A stretch of DNA of 64,000 nucleotides from Diphasiastrum complanatum (taxonomy: Eukaryota; Streptophyta; Lycopodiopsida; Lycopodiales; Lycopodiaceae), in NCBI GenBank assembly GCA_029204225.1, contig CM055098.1:884501-948500 (forward strand). Reading direction: 5' to 3'. Both the position numbers and the translations under genes were made by a program. Below, piece after piece: positions 1-10,743 of this stretch (within the stretch, counting starts at the first letter, position 1; the number at the start of each line of letters is the position of its first letter). The notes beneath the pieces were generated by a model. The model was not told where the DNA came from and searched no databases. It worked only from the letters and a program-made list of their open reading frames with translations.

Positions 1-240
1 CAAGCACGCATGCGCACCATCATCATCCACCGCAACAACTTTTTTCAGAAGATTATCTTAGAATATAACTTGATGTTTATTACAATAGTTGTATATGTAC
101 TAGACATCGGGATCCATTCATGAGCCCAAAACAAGTTGAGAGTGCACATTTTGAAATGTTTTATAGGAAGAAGTGGAATTCGTTCACAATCAATCAACCA
201 AATCATATATTTGTTATTCCAAAATGAAAAGGAAAAAAAA
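1..240. repeat. Dispersed direct repeat, copy 1
   Basis: This stretch reappears at 4755..4985 with small indels and scattered substitutions. Shared landmarks include the catcatcatccac run, the gatccattcatgagcc segment and the ttgttattccaaaatgaaaa end. The copy may extend left of the window. The two copies lie about 4.75 kb apart in the same orientation, so they could be LTRs or a dispersed repeat. No primer-binding site follows either copy, so the LTR reading is unproven. Confidence 0.8.
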
Positions 241-2460
241 GTGGGCGGGACTAAACTCTACCCATCAAACTATTTGATAACCTTGCTCAAACTTAAAAGA
301 AAACAGTCTCAAGGCCGCAAGGCCAAATGGAAAAAAACAAAAAACAAACAAACAAACTATTAACTCCCTAGTTATGGTGCGATATGTAGCAATTACTTTC
401 CTTCCTAAGGTGAGATAACACGTATATGAATTTTTTAGTCGGTCTTCAGGTAAGACAAAAGGTTGATGATGCAATTTGGATAATACTTTATTGCCTTGCC
501 AATTGCCTACACTTGCAAAGAAGATTATGACCGAGAAATGCCAATGCCATGTGAAAGATTCAACTAGTTTGATCATTTTGTCAATATTTCCATATTTGGC
601 ATATTGAGGCCAAAACTTGTTTTAGACTTAGAGATTGACTTTTCAAAGTTCATTAGTCTAAATTTCATTTGAATAAACACTTTTTGAAAGTGTGGGAAAG
701 TTTGGAGGCGAGTTTTAGGAGATTCAAATTTGAATAGTTGGGTACATTGAATCTAGACCCAAAAGTAGTAGGGTTAGCATTTTGCAGGGAAAGCCAAGTG
801 GCCAAATAGGGTCTGGACCTATTATAAATGGATGTAGCTCGTGGAGAGAGTGATCTTCTCTCTTCTCTATCTCATTTTATGCTTATACATGGTTCTCTTG
901 GGTTCTACTATCCATTGGTGCACTATATTGGTGATTGCATGCAATTTTATGTGTAGAATGATCCATAATTGCTATTTTCGGTTTCACACGTGTGAATGAT
1001 AGTAGCTTGCTGGTTTTGTACGGACAGTAACAGTACATTATCATTTCATTCAAGTTTGATCAAGTTCTATTAGTGTTTGCATCTCATTTTGTGTGTAGAT
1101 GCTGATTTTTCTACATTGGTGTGATTGGTAGTGTATTTATCTTTCTAACCAAAGATCTTTCAAGTTGATTGGATCTTAAGGATCTGAAAACTTTCACATG
1201 CCACTTATTAGAATAAATAATTTGACAAAGAGAAACATACCCTTGTAAAGGCTATATCTTTCACATTGTAAAACCACATCGCCAATCATATTTTGTATCA
1301 CAAAGTGATCAGATATGGCCCTAAGAATATTTATTGGTACAATAGAGATTGATTTGTACTATCAACCAAGCATGATTGTATGTTCCCAAATGTGTTGCTT
1401 TGTCTCACTAGATATAAACATTTGATTAATAAAGTTGGTTTTAAAATGTCAAATCTCTTATTTGAACAAGCCCTTGTATCAATTCCTTTTGATTTCTAAG
1501 ATCATGTTGATTGAAAAAAATACTTGAGGTGCAATATACACTATAAACTTACTAGCATATAGATAGTGTCTCTCCAAGTTCCAAATGCATGGATCACTAC
1601 AAATGATTCCTTCTCTTGAGTTGTAGAATGCAACTAAGGCTGAATAGATTTACTGCATTAAAACAACATTGGCCTATCATTTTGCAAAAGAGCTACTCAT
1701 ATTTCATTATTACTTGAATGAGTTCTCACAACAAAATGCTGATCTGGATCTACAATTTGTAACATGAGAGTCGATGAAATAATTAAATTTTTGAGTTTCT
1801 CAAAACATTAATCTAATTCCTCATTCCATGTGATAGGTGGACAAGGTTTTCTAATTTTATTCATTTTACTCTTTAATAAATTTCTGGTAGGTGCCTCAAT
1901 CATAGCATAGGACTCAATAAACCTACGAAACAAAATAATGAGTCTTAAAAAGATTTAAGCTATATTGTCAAATTATACATAAAATTGGTCATTCCTCGTC
2001 TACTCCAATTCTATAATCTTCATCAATTTTCATCTTTCTTAGGGTGATTTGGACCAAGATAAATAACTTCATGCTTAAAAAATCACATTTAAACTTCTTT
2101 AGCATAAAGCTTCTCTCACTTGAGAATTAGCAAAATAGTTTTAATATGACCTACTTGTTTCTCTTAGTTTTTGTATGAGTATATCATCTAAAAATAGTAC
2201 TACACAGTTTCTCAAATATGGACCAGATCAATCATTCAATGTAATTAGAGCATTAAATTTTGTGAACTCAAAAGATTACATTAGGAGTTTATAATGAACA
2301 AATTGTGAACTTGCTAAAGCTCTAAACTCTATAAATCTACACCATGAGAAATAAAAAAGAATGCAATCATTAGTAAATTTCAAGAGGTATGTCCATCAAA
2401 ATTACCTCTTGGTTTGCCTGATATATGAGAGGGAGAAATTTTTTTTAATTTTTTAATAGA
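241..2460. other. No gene; LTR-like segment near 600-1200
   Basis: No convincing coding sequence. From about 600 to 1200 the sequence looks like an LTR or promoter-bearing repeat: a TATA-like tattataaatg at 820..830, a CT-rich stretch just after it, and a perfect 14-bp palindrome at 983..996. From 1200 to 2460 I see AT-rich non-coding sequence with nothing recognisable. Confidence 0.5.
983..996. promoter_or_regulatory. Perfect TTCACACGTGTGAA palindrome
   Basis: A 14-bp perfect palindrome with a CACGTG (G-box type) core. The same core recurs in LTR-like sequence at 18442, 18653, 18841 and 19035. Binding by bHLH or bZIP factors is known for the core in plants; function here is inference. Confidence 0.45.
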
Positions 2461-2468
2461 ATGAGAGG

Positions 2469-2522
2469 TTGTGTGTGTGTGTGCATGTGCATGTGTGTGT
2501 GTGTGTGTGACACGCATACACA

Positions 2523-2557
<35 letters not shown>
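2469..2557. repeat. Inverted TG/CA microsatellite
   Basis: A (GT)n run at about 2469..2509, with two gcat interruptions, is followed immediately by an (AC)n run at about 2510..2557. The halves are reverse complements, so single strands could fold into a long hairpin and the duplex could extrude a cruciform or adopt Z-DNA. Any reading frame through it is only Cys-Val and Thr-His repetition and is not a gene. Confidence 0.95.
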
Positions 2558-2559
<2 letters not shown>

Positions 2560-2763
2560 GAGGATGAATTTTTTGTTGGTATAAAATATTTCTATATTGA
2601 TTTTTTCATTGTGCATATGTATTGTATAAGTGAATAGACTGAAATTATAAGTGAATAGTGCTTTCTTTGCGAAGTTAGCTTAGGCATGCACTCTCCCCTC
2701 CCCTCTCTCAACCCTTTCGCTTAGTCTCTTGGGTATGTGAACATACACATGAAATCCAAATAC

Positions 2764-3377
2764 TCACAACTCATCCATCCTAGGCTTCTTACCATTGAAC
2801 GTCTCTTTGGGTGTGCTATTAGGTGGGCTTCTGTTTTGCAAGAACACACTAGTTTTAATGGCTTTGTCCCAAAAAGAATCAACGATGCCCATATGTGCCA
2901 TCATTTCCTTAGTAGCCTCGACAATGGTAAAATTCTGTCTCTTAGCTACTCCATTATGTTGAGGTGTATCACTTTGTGCAAACTGTTGTTTAATGCCATG
3001 CTCATTGCAAAATTCAATAAAAGCTATGGATCGATACTCACCACCACGATCAAATCTAAGTATTTTGATCTTAGCACCTGATTGGTTTTCCACTAATGCT
3101 TTGAAGCTTTTGAAACATTCAAATGCGTTAGACTTCGCTCTAATCTCGTGTAGATCCAAGTCTTCCCTAAGTAATCATCAATGAAGGTCAAGAAATAAAA
3201 TACTCCACCAATGGACATTACCTTCATTGGCCCACATAGATCATAGTGCACCAGTAGCACCCGTTTTGCCCTTGTTGCCCCCTCTTTGTTGAACTTTTTC
3301 ATGTATAACTTGCCCGGTATGCACCCCTTGCAAATGGACTCTTCCTTGTCATCCAAACTAGGTAGGTCTGTTACCAT
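2764..3377 (-). pseudogene. Ty1/Copia integrase fragment
   Basis: Two overlapping minus-strand frames give the middle of a Copia pol: the end of the GAG-pre-integrase zinc region (CKGC, about 3330), the HYDLCGPM segment, the TFIDD motif (Asp of the integrase triad), RFDRGGEY (second Asp region, Ser changed to Arg) and DTPQHNGVAKRQN (Glu region changed to Ala-Lys). A frameshift near 3130 joins them. Gag, protease, reverse transcriptase and RNase H are absent. It ends abruptly at 2764 and about 3377 without LTRs nearby, so it is a truncated dead copy. The family assignment is secure; the subfamily is not. Confidence 0.9.
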
Positions 3378-3416
3378 CTTGAGATTTCAAAGTAGCCTTA
3401 AGCTCTTGAAGTTCAA

Positions 3417-3551
3417 ATGTTGTTAGAAGATATATGTGAAGATTCTTCTAACGGATTCCAGATACTAAAAGAGGCTAATGAATCAAGCAACGGAGTCGAG
3501 CCACCAAACTATGTTAAAGAGCGGCGACAAATCACCGAGAAAGAGTTCTAG
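3417..3551 (+). other. Short possible coding remnant, unknown
   Basis: A 44-codon frame from ATG 3417 to TAG 3549..3551 is rich in Glu, Asn and Ser, and the same frame continues open for some 38 codons after the stop. Composition looks protein-like, but I recognise no family. It could be a scrap of a gag or other element protein. Confidence 0.2.
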
Positions 3552-4191
3552 AATCCATATGTACCAGGAACACCAATGCTAGAGAAGTCGACAAGTCGCG
3601 GACCAGCCAATGAGAAGAAACAAAGCCTAGTGCCTCACCACCAACATATTTTATGGGGACAGGAATAAAAGCATGGCCGAGTCAACATCAAGATTTAGAT
3701 CTACCTGTAATGCAATGTCACACCCGTAGAAGGTGAAATGTACTCGTAAATTTATGGCGCGAGAAATAAAAGTAGATCAATGTTCTATTGGGCATAAAAT
3801 GAGAAAAGGACCCAAATACTTAAAATGCAATTTGGTTTAAAACTTTTTATAAAGTCAAGTTCTTATGGCACATGGTTTTTGGGTGAACCAAAACCCTAAT
3901 TCTAGCTTTGTCTATAAAGAGGGATGTGACACCATTTTGTAATCACTTTTCCTTGAGAAGAATAGAGATTAATGATCATTTTGTGGGTTTTGAAATTTCC
4001 TCAAAGTGATATGGCCTTAACATCTTTATGAAACATGCCAAATAATAATATATCCCAAATGTAGGCTCTCCAGGTCCACTATATAGTTTTTAGTTCTTGG
4101 CTACATTTGGCATTTGCCAAAAGCAATCTACCACTACTAAGAGTATTCATTGTTCTCACTCTTTTTTTTAAGATTTTTTTAGCATCTCTTT
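3552..4191. other. Intergenic, no gene seen
   Basis: Contains a TATA-like tataaagaggg near 3913 and an aaccctaat telo-box-like stretch just before it, which together resemble a plant promoter or LTR leader. No coding region follows. Confidence 0.3.
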
Positions 4192-4407
4192 GTTGGCCTA
4201 AATTTTCCCTTTCCCATTGCCAACTTGCATCTATTTCCTATCATAAATTGATGTGCAAAGCTAAATCGCTTTCAAGTTAAAACCATTGATTTCTTGCTAC
4301 TCTCAAAATTAGCCTATATTTTTCATTTCCAATTGTCAACTTGCACTATTTCCTATCATAAATTGCTACGCAAAGCTAAATCCCTTTCAAGTTAAAACCA
4401 TTGATTT
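4192..4407. repeat. Two-copy tandem duplication (~118-bp spacing)
   Basis: A roughly 100-bp segment at 4192..4292 is repeated at 4310..4407. Both contain tttcctatcataaattg and end with gttaaaaccattgattt. Differences are a few substitutions and a two-base indel. Confidence 0.85.
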
Positions 4408-4754
4408 GAAATCAATCAATTGGTTGATGGACTTTGTCGATTCTTCATGTGCATTGGTTGTAGTTTGTGATAGAAGGAAGAGTATGTGTTGTCGCTACTA
4501 GCTCCAACAAGCCAACATGATGGAATTTTTGCCTCTTCAGAAATACTTGGCAAAAAAATTTAGTTCACTTTTTAAGACATTACTTGGCATAATTTTACTC
4601 CTCTTTTAATTTAAACAACATGCCATGGGATTTGTTACTTAAAGGGCATCATGTAGATAATTCTCATAAGGTCTCAACATAAACCTACTCACAATGACAT
4701 GTGTACATAAAAAATCAACAATCGTAGCGTCGAGAATCATACGTTGTGTTACAC

Positions 4755-4985
4755 AAGAACGCATGCGCCCATCATGCGCACCATCATCATCCACCACAAC
4801 TTTTTTTAGAAGATTATCTTAGGATATAACTTGATGTTTATTATAATAGACAAATATGTACCAGACATCGAGATCCATTCATGAGCCTGAAACAAGTTGA
4901 GAGTGCACATTTGGATATGTTTTCATTACAAACAATCAACCAAATCATACATTTGTTATTCCAAAATGAAAAGGAAAAAAAAAAA
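4755..4985. repeat. Dispersed direct repeat, copy 2
   Basis: Same sequence as 1..240. This copy carries an extra short duplication near its start (gcatgcgcccatcatgcgc). Sequence from 4990 to 5520 after it is AT-rich with no supportable gene. Confidence 0.8.
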
Positions 4986-5523
4986 AGTTATTGACAAAAA
5001 TAAATCTATCCCTAAGTTGAAATTTCATGTTGGCCTCAAAATTGCCAAGATAAATTTCCACATATAATACTTTTTAAAGTAGACAACTCAAAAAAATATT
5101 GTAAAAAATCATGACATTATACACTCAAATATGATACTTCTAGTTTTTGTGATTTTTATTAGAACTATAGGGATCTACATATCTATATCTATAAACATCA
5201 AAATTTACTTATTTTTTACAAACATGTTTTTTTAATCGTATAGGATTTTTAAGAGTGGACAAATATTGAAGTTTCATCAGTACCCCCCAAAAAATTCACA
5301 CCCAATTTTCTACGCATGCGAGAAATGTATGAGGAGAGCTCCCAAGAAATACAAAAAAGGTCTATCCATCTTTGCCAAATTAGCAAAGTGTTACATTTTC
5401 ATATACTCTATTGCTGAGATTGAAATGTATGAAGTTATTGACAAAAGTTATACGACATAAACATTTAATCCATGACCTTTTATGGTAGTTCTTGTACATA
5501 AAATTTTAGGTAGTTTTGAACAA

Positions 5524-6330
5524 TGTTGGAGGCTCTCGAAGAGATTAGGTACGGAATAGGAAACAGAGCCCCAACATAGAGAACTTGAACAAGAACTTTA
5601 CCAAACTACAACATCAACATTGACTTAGATCGAATGGATGAATGTCTGGTAAGTGTCAAAGACAACCATGAAGGGAGCAAAACAAATAGTAATCTGAAAC
5701 AACCATGCTTCCTTCAAGATTAGACATTCCGAATTGAGTGAGCATCAATCGAGAAAGAAAGTTATCAGAAAGCATTTGTAGTGGAATACACATAAGAAAA
5801 TAGAGAATATGGATTAAGCTTATTGTGAATACAATGATCAGATCATGATCCTATGCCCAAGAATGGTTCACAGTAGTGACGCACTATGTGTAGTGACCTT
5901 ACTTAGCTAGCTATAGATTGAATAACTATTTCTATTCCTTGAATAGCTTTCACTCTCTTGGATATCTCTGATTCTAAGAAATTAGATAATTAAAACACAA
6001 TGGAGTTCGCAAAGGAACTCTGATTCACTCTTCTCCACTTGTTCTCATGTAATCAACTTACATATATACATATTTATGCTCGTGAATTGCCGTTATGAAT
6101 ATACACATGAAAATAGCTACAAGATTGTGCTGGCAATGAGCGTGAAACAATGCAGTTACTAAAAGGTACTAAAGTGAACTGTATCGTGGTCTGCGTTGTA
6201 CAGGGAAGTGTGGGAAGTCGTGGACCTTGAACTCGAAGATCTTGAATTTGAACGAGGTCGAAGAAGAAGATGCAAAACTCAAAGACCTTGAACTCGAAGA
6301 GTTCGACGTCAAATCCTGCTTCTGCTCCAG
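5524..6330 (-). repeat. Probable 3' LTR of minus-strand Copia A
   Basis: Begins TGTTGGAGGC, matching the style of the LTR at 31808 (TGTTGGAACA), and shares features with it such as the gacaaccatg segment and a promoter-like region. It lies just downstream, in the minus sense, of the Copia pol remains at 6330..8680. The right-hand boundary is not resolved, since the expected polypurine tract is not obvious. Reading frames in it are short and not protein-like. Confidence 0.5.
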
Positions 6331-7620
6331 TTAATTGATTGCACAGATGTTTGACTTCAGAGAGTAAGGCTGCAGATTATTTTCTTTACTGCAGAGGTGG
6401 CTGCGACATATTTTGATTCTATGGAGGACAAGGAAATGCATTTATGCTTTCGACTATTCCAGAAAATGGGTCCTCCTACTAGAAAGCAAAAATGTTATGC
6501 CATGGTCTAGTGTAGACCATGGCATACATGATCGATCCGACTATCGATTGATAGGGGTAGTTCCACATCTGTTTCTTCTCTACATTAGTTTTTGGGCACA
6601 TATCCTTTGACAGTTTGAATCGTGGGTCCATAGGCGAGTCTATTGACTTGTAGTTTTCCATGTCATACCTGTAGAGTACACTGGTTAGATACATCGATCA
6701 TTTTGAATTCCTTCGCCAAAAGTGTCTTCGTCTCATAAAGCAACTGATTCGAATTGTTGATGATCAGTGAGTCATCAACATATAGAGCTATTATGACATA
6801 GCTTGAGCCTTTGTGTTTGAGATATACATTAGAGTCAACAGAATTTGGGATGAAGTCATGCTACAACAAGAATTGATTGATTCTATTGAACCAGGCCCTT
6901 GAAGTTTGATTTAGCCCATAGAGATCTCTTTGCAGCTTACATACCTTATGTTCTTGGATTTGAAGGACTTAACCTTTAGGTTGATAGATGTAGATGTCTT
7001 CTTGTATATATCCATTCAGAAAGGCTGTCTGAACATCTATCTGGTGAACTTCTAGATCTTCGACAGCTGCGAATGCAAATAAAGATCAAATCGACTGAAG
7101 CTTTATGACTGGACTGTATGTCTCAATGTAGTCAATTCCATATGTTTGTTCGTAACCTTTGATGACTAGTCGAGCTCTGCATCTTGTTGTCGAACCATCT
7201 GGACTGAGCTTTAACTTGAAGATCCACTTGGTATCGATGATCTTTGCTTCTGTAGGAGCTTCGACAAGATGTCAGGTCTTGTTCTTCATCAATGAATTGT
7301 ACTCATCATGCATGGCAATTGTCCGCATTTGAAGTCAACAATGCCTCTGTTACTGAAGTAGGTTCTGACATTGCTGATGAATGCTTGAGGGGTGAAATGA
7401 TCAGGTTCTTGTCAATGTCAAGCAGATCTTCGAACAATAGTCGGTTGCTGAGATGATGATTCTCCTTGTTGTGTGACAGGGGTATCTTTGATGTTTGTCA
7501 GGACAGTCGCAGGTTGAGGCATGTCGATGGTGATGGGAGTTGTTGGGACAAATTCTTGGATTTGCTGCTTCTGCTTGAAGTCAAAGAATTTGTCTTCGAG
7601 GAAGACGACATCTAGACTAA
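6330..7620 (-). pseudogene. Copia A reverse transcriptase and RNase H remains
   Basis: In broken minus-strand frames: the RT start with a TFSPVVKLQ-like segment (about 7100-7150), the polymerase region near 6890-7050, the ALYVDDSLIINNSNQ catalytic motif near 6790, the MYAMVYTRP segment near 6520, then a jump to the RNase H segment GGPIFWNSRKHKC and SSIESKYVAAT (about 6370-6480). Roughly 80 residues between these last two parts are missing, and a perfect hairpin sits at the junction (6496..6526). Several stops and frameshifts are present. It belongs to the same family as the element at 32759..34283, which has the same residues around the YVDD motif. Confidence 0.8.
6496..6526. repeat. Perfect 14-bp inverted repeat, 3-nt loop
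   Basis: The arm TATGCCATGGTCTA is followed by GTG and then the exact reverse complement. It lies inside the Copia A pol exactly where about 80 codons of RT/RNase H are missing, so it marks a deletion junction. Confidence 0.9.
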
Positions 7621-8045
7621 CTGAGATTCAGCTTGACTCGACATCAAAAATTTGATATGCTTTGTGTGATGTCGAGTATCCAATGAAGATACTCCTACAG
7701 CTGACAAGGTCAAGCTTGTTTCTTAGATCAGAGAGAATGTGTACATAACAAAGACAGCCAAACACTCGAGGGTACTTTAGCCATAGATAGCTTTGAAAGG
7801 ATTCTTTGAGTTGAATGCTTTGGTACTCAAATACTTTTGCAGATAGCAAGCTATTGAAATAGCTCAGCCAAAAACCCTTGGTGAGCTGAGCATTTGACAT
7901 TATTGATCGTGTTGCATTTAGCGATGTTCGGTTCTTCCTTTCGGCTACTCCATTTTGTTGTGGTCTGTAGCTGGTGGTGAACTGATGATGAATGCCAAAT
8001 GATGCCAGATAATCGAACATTTCGTTGACAGAAACTCTCCACCAC
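7620..8045 (-). pseudogene. Copia A integrase C-terminal half
   Basis: The main frame (8020..7628) reads HHQFTTSYRPQQNGVAERKN, which includes the catalytic Glu of the Copia integrase, then FGCLCYVH and LVSCRSIFIGYSTSHKAY, the standard end of the Copia integrase core. The region before 8020 is in another frame. The linker toward RT lies at 7300-7620 with stops. No intact polyprotein remains. Confidence 0.9.
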
Positions 8046-8085
8046 TATCTATACACAGGGTCTTGACTATTGACCAGTCTGTGTC

Positions 8086-8680
8086 TCAGCAAACTATTTG
8101 AAGTTGATTAGCTCTAGTGGCTTGTATTTTTGGAAATCTTGATCTAGGTTGTTTGCCTAGTAGGCACATCTCACAAACATGTCGAATGTCAGTGGAGACA
8201 GCATTAAAGTTTAAATCCTTGACCATACTATTATAATGCATATACAAGATTGATCTCATGTTTAAGTGTCCTAATCTTTGATGCCATAATTGGGTATTTG
8301 AAGTACTCACATTAGTAGAAAGTGCATATTTGTGACCCAAAATGTACAAATTACCTTCTATGTTTGTAGAGAGGATTTCTTTATCGTTCTTGTCCAAAAT
8401 GGTACATTGCTTTGAATTGAACAAGGCTTTGCAGCCCTGATCGGTGAGCTTGCTAACTGACAATAAATTTTTGGTCAATTTGGGTACATAAAGTACATCC
8501 TTGAGCAAGGTCAATTTACCATTTGGAAGGTAGAGGCATATAGATACTTTGCCTTCAATCTGCAGTGTACTTGAGCCACTAAAGTAGACATACTTTGATT
8601 CTGTTGGTGTGAGGTCTTCGAATAAGGACTTGCATGAAGTCATGTGCTGAGAAGCACCAGAATCGATATCCCAATCACAA
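8086..8680 (-). pseudogene. Copia A protease end and GAG-pre-integrase
   Basis: The frame carries the aspartic protease motif DIDSGASQHMTS at about 8635..8675, then LYVPKLTKNLLSVSKL, typical of Copia protease C-termini, and LWHQRLGHLNM with CEMCLLGK, the zinc-binding GAG-pre-integrase segment. The protease is cut at about 8680, so gag and the 5' LTR are missing. Directly beyond lies unrelated sequence. Confidence 0.9.
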
Positions 8681-8689
8681 ATCTACAGC

Positions 8690-9152
8690 TAACTTTTGAT
8701 TGCCAACTCAATATAATCCATTCATCAGAACAACAATATACACATAAACAATACTATCATTCATGCATACACAACAAAAAAATTGATAGAAAGATCTATT
8801 GCTTTATAAATCTCTTTTTTGGATAAGTGTTTACAGTCTACCACTTGTCAGCGTGATAGTTTTTGTTTTCTATTCTATAGCTATATCAGCTTCTCTTCTA
8901 TCTCTCTCTCTCCTTCTCTCTCTCTCTCTAATTTCTCCTCCGCTGCGCTACATTTGCATAAGCTTATATTCTATCTTTACATCTTCTTCTAAGCTTTTCT
9001 TGTAAAACTAATAGCCGCGTTTTAGCACCTGATTAGTTACGGTTATATGATTTTATTGTACTTGCGGATTGTGGCCGCCTTTATGGGATCTGATTCGTCC
9101 CACATGGAGGTATCCAGGGATGAAAAAAAGTGAAGTTCATATACTTGAAATT
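8690..9152. other. No gene; CT-rich simple sequence
   Basis: Contains a CT-rich stretch at about 8880..8935 and AT-rich flanks. It may be an old LTR, but I cannot define ends or a partner. Confidence 0.3.
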
Positions 9153-9419
9153 TGCTTTGCACAGGAACACACATCATGCTACACAGTAACACAGACCGAA
9201 AACACTCTCCATAGCAAGCTCACATAGCAACTATATTTCTCAAAATGAAATTACACTGTACATATAGATGTTCACTCAGGAAACCCATGCATGACCCAGG
9301 TTGCCGTTGGCGGGACGCGTGTCCCATCGACTTGCCTCATCGACTTGTCCCAACTGATCCTTATCCACTGATAGGACCACAGTACAGTAACACAGTGATT
9401 CTAACTTTAATTCTAACTC
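9153..9419 (-). repeat. 3' LTR of element 1
   Basis: About 267 bp, matching 14937..15212 and 16103..16378. The end facing the polypurine tract lacks the first dozen LTR bases (TGTTGG and following) present in the other two copies. The other end carries the expected TG. It belongs to the internal region at 9472..14913. Confidence 0.85.
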
Positions 9420-9471
9420 TCTCCCTTAAAGTAGAGTCACTTTTTATACAGTCGTATACATAGTTTTAAAG

Positions 9472-10743
9472 TCAACAAACTTTAAGTACAGAAAGCTTTG
9501 ATCTAAATTTATCAAACTTTTCTCCAGTAAGTGGCTTAGTGAAAATATCAGCTAGTTGTTCTTCTATGCTACAATGAACAACATGAATTTCACGACTCAG
9601 CAGCCTCTCATGTATGAAGTGATACTGAATCTCAATGTGTTTAGTTCTTGCATGGAACACTAGATTCTTTGCTAGCTGAATGCCACTCTGACTATCGCTA
9701 TGTAAAGTCGTGGGATTTTTTTGCTTCATGCCAATTTCTTCCAAGATTTGTCTCAACCATATAGCTTCTTGTGCAGCACTACACATTGCCTTATACTCTG
9801 CTTCTGTGGTGGAAAGAGCAATTGTACTTTGCTTCTTACTAGACCAGGAAAAGCAACTACCACAAAACTGGAATATATATCCTGTGGTGGATCTACGATC
9901 GTCATAGTCACCTCCCCAATCCGCATCCACATAGCCACACAACTTAGGTAAACTATCATGCTTCCTATAAATCAAGCCATACTCTGAAGTGCCTTTCACA
10001 TAATGCAAAATGCGTTTAGCTGCCTTCCAATGCGTTTCCGTAGGTGCTGCCATAAACTGACTTACAGTACCAACAGCATAGCATATATCTGGTCTAGTCA
10101 TGGTAAGGTAAATCAAGCTCCCTACTAACTGTCTATATAGCATAGCATCAAATGACTGTGACTCATCAAGCTTAGAAAGCTTTTTACCTGGTTCAATAGG
10201 AGTGTTTACTGGTTTGCAATCCTGCAACCTAAACATGTGCATCAACTCTTTGACATACTTCACCTGTGTTAAACCCACTTCATGTCCTTTTTGCCACACT
10301 TCTACTCCAAGGCAGTAGTAATGCATCAGGCTGAGATCTGTCATCTCAAATTGTTCCATGAGGTCTTTCTTGATCATGTCTATCATCTCTTGATTATTTT
10401 CCGTAATAATCAAGTCATCAACATAAAGAGCAATCAAAGAAACCATACCATCAAAGCATAATACATATAGATTTGGATCAGAATGTGTTCTCACCATCCC
10501 CTTTGAATGAAAGTAGGCATCAATCCTGCTATACCACGCACATGGTGCTTGTTTAAGACCATAAAGTGCTTTCTTCAAGCGACATACTTTATTTTCCTGT
10601 CCTTTTGTTACAAAGCCTTTAGGTTGATTCATGAACACTTCTTCTTCTAACTCACCATTTAGAAAAGCAGATTTCACATCCATCTGATGCAAAGGCCAAC
10701 CAAATGTGAAGCTAAAGAAATAAGTAGACGTAGAGTATTCCAC
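9472..10743 (-). CDS. Copia element 1 RT and RNase H
   Basis: A 423-codon frame covering most of the reverse transcriptase and all of RNase H. RT marks: HQMDVKSAFLNGELEEEV, KALYGLKQAPCAWY, and the catalytic YVDD in IALYVDDLIIT. Then come TRPDICYAVGTVSQFM and the RNase H residues in VDADWGGDYDDRRSTTGY, STTEAEYKAM and ADIFTKPLTGEKF. The end at 9472 is natural for Copia pol, about 50 bp from the LTR. The start is artificial: it overlaps the preceding pol frame by 70 bases, and one frameshift near 10700-10740 separates them. The cytoplasmic role of the product is copying genomic RNA into cDNA. Confidence 0.93.
   Translation of the reverse strand: MEYSTSTYFFSFTFGWPLHQMDVKSAFLNGELEEEVFMNQPKGFVTKGQENKVCRLKKALYGLKQAPCAWYSRIDAYFHSKGMVRTHSDPNLYVLCFDGMVSLIALYVDDLIITENNQEMIDMIKKDLMEQFEMTDLSLMHYYCLGVEVWQKGHEVGLTQVKYVKELMHMFRLQDCKPVNTPIEPGKKLSKLDESQSFDAMLYRQLVGSLIYLTMTRPDICYAVGTVSQFMAAPTETHWKAAKRILHYVKGTSEYGLIYRKHDSLPKLCGYVDADWGGDYDDRRSTTGYIFQFCGSCFSWSSKKQSTIALSTTEAEYKAMCSAAQEAIWLRQILEEIGMKQKNPTTLHSDSQSGIQLAKNLVFHARTKHIEIQYHFIHERLLSREIHVVHCSIEEQLADIFTKPLTGEKFDKFRSKLSVLKVC

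Noticed and set aside
265..576. 103-codon minus-strand frame
   Set aside because: No recognisable domain and hydrophobic, AT-driven composition; not supportable as a gene.
2380..2616. Minus-strand frame rich in Cys-Val and Thr-His
   Set aside because: Produced by the TG/CA microsatellite, with no other protein-like content.
5266..5460. 64-codon plus-strand frame with two Cys
   Set aside because: No family match by eye, no promoter or splice support, AT-rich non-coding surroundings.
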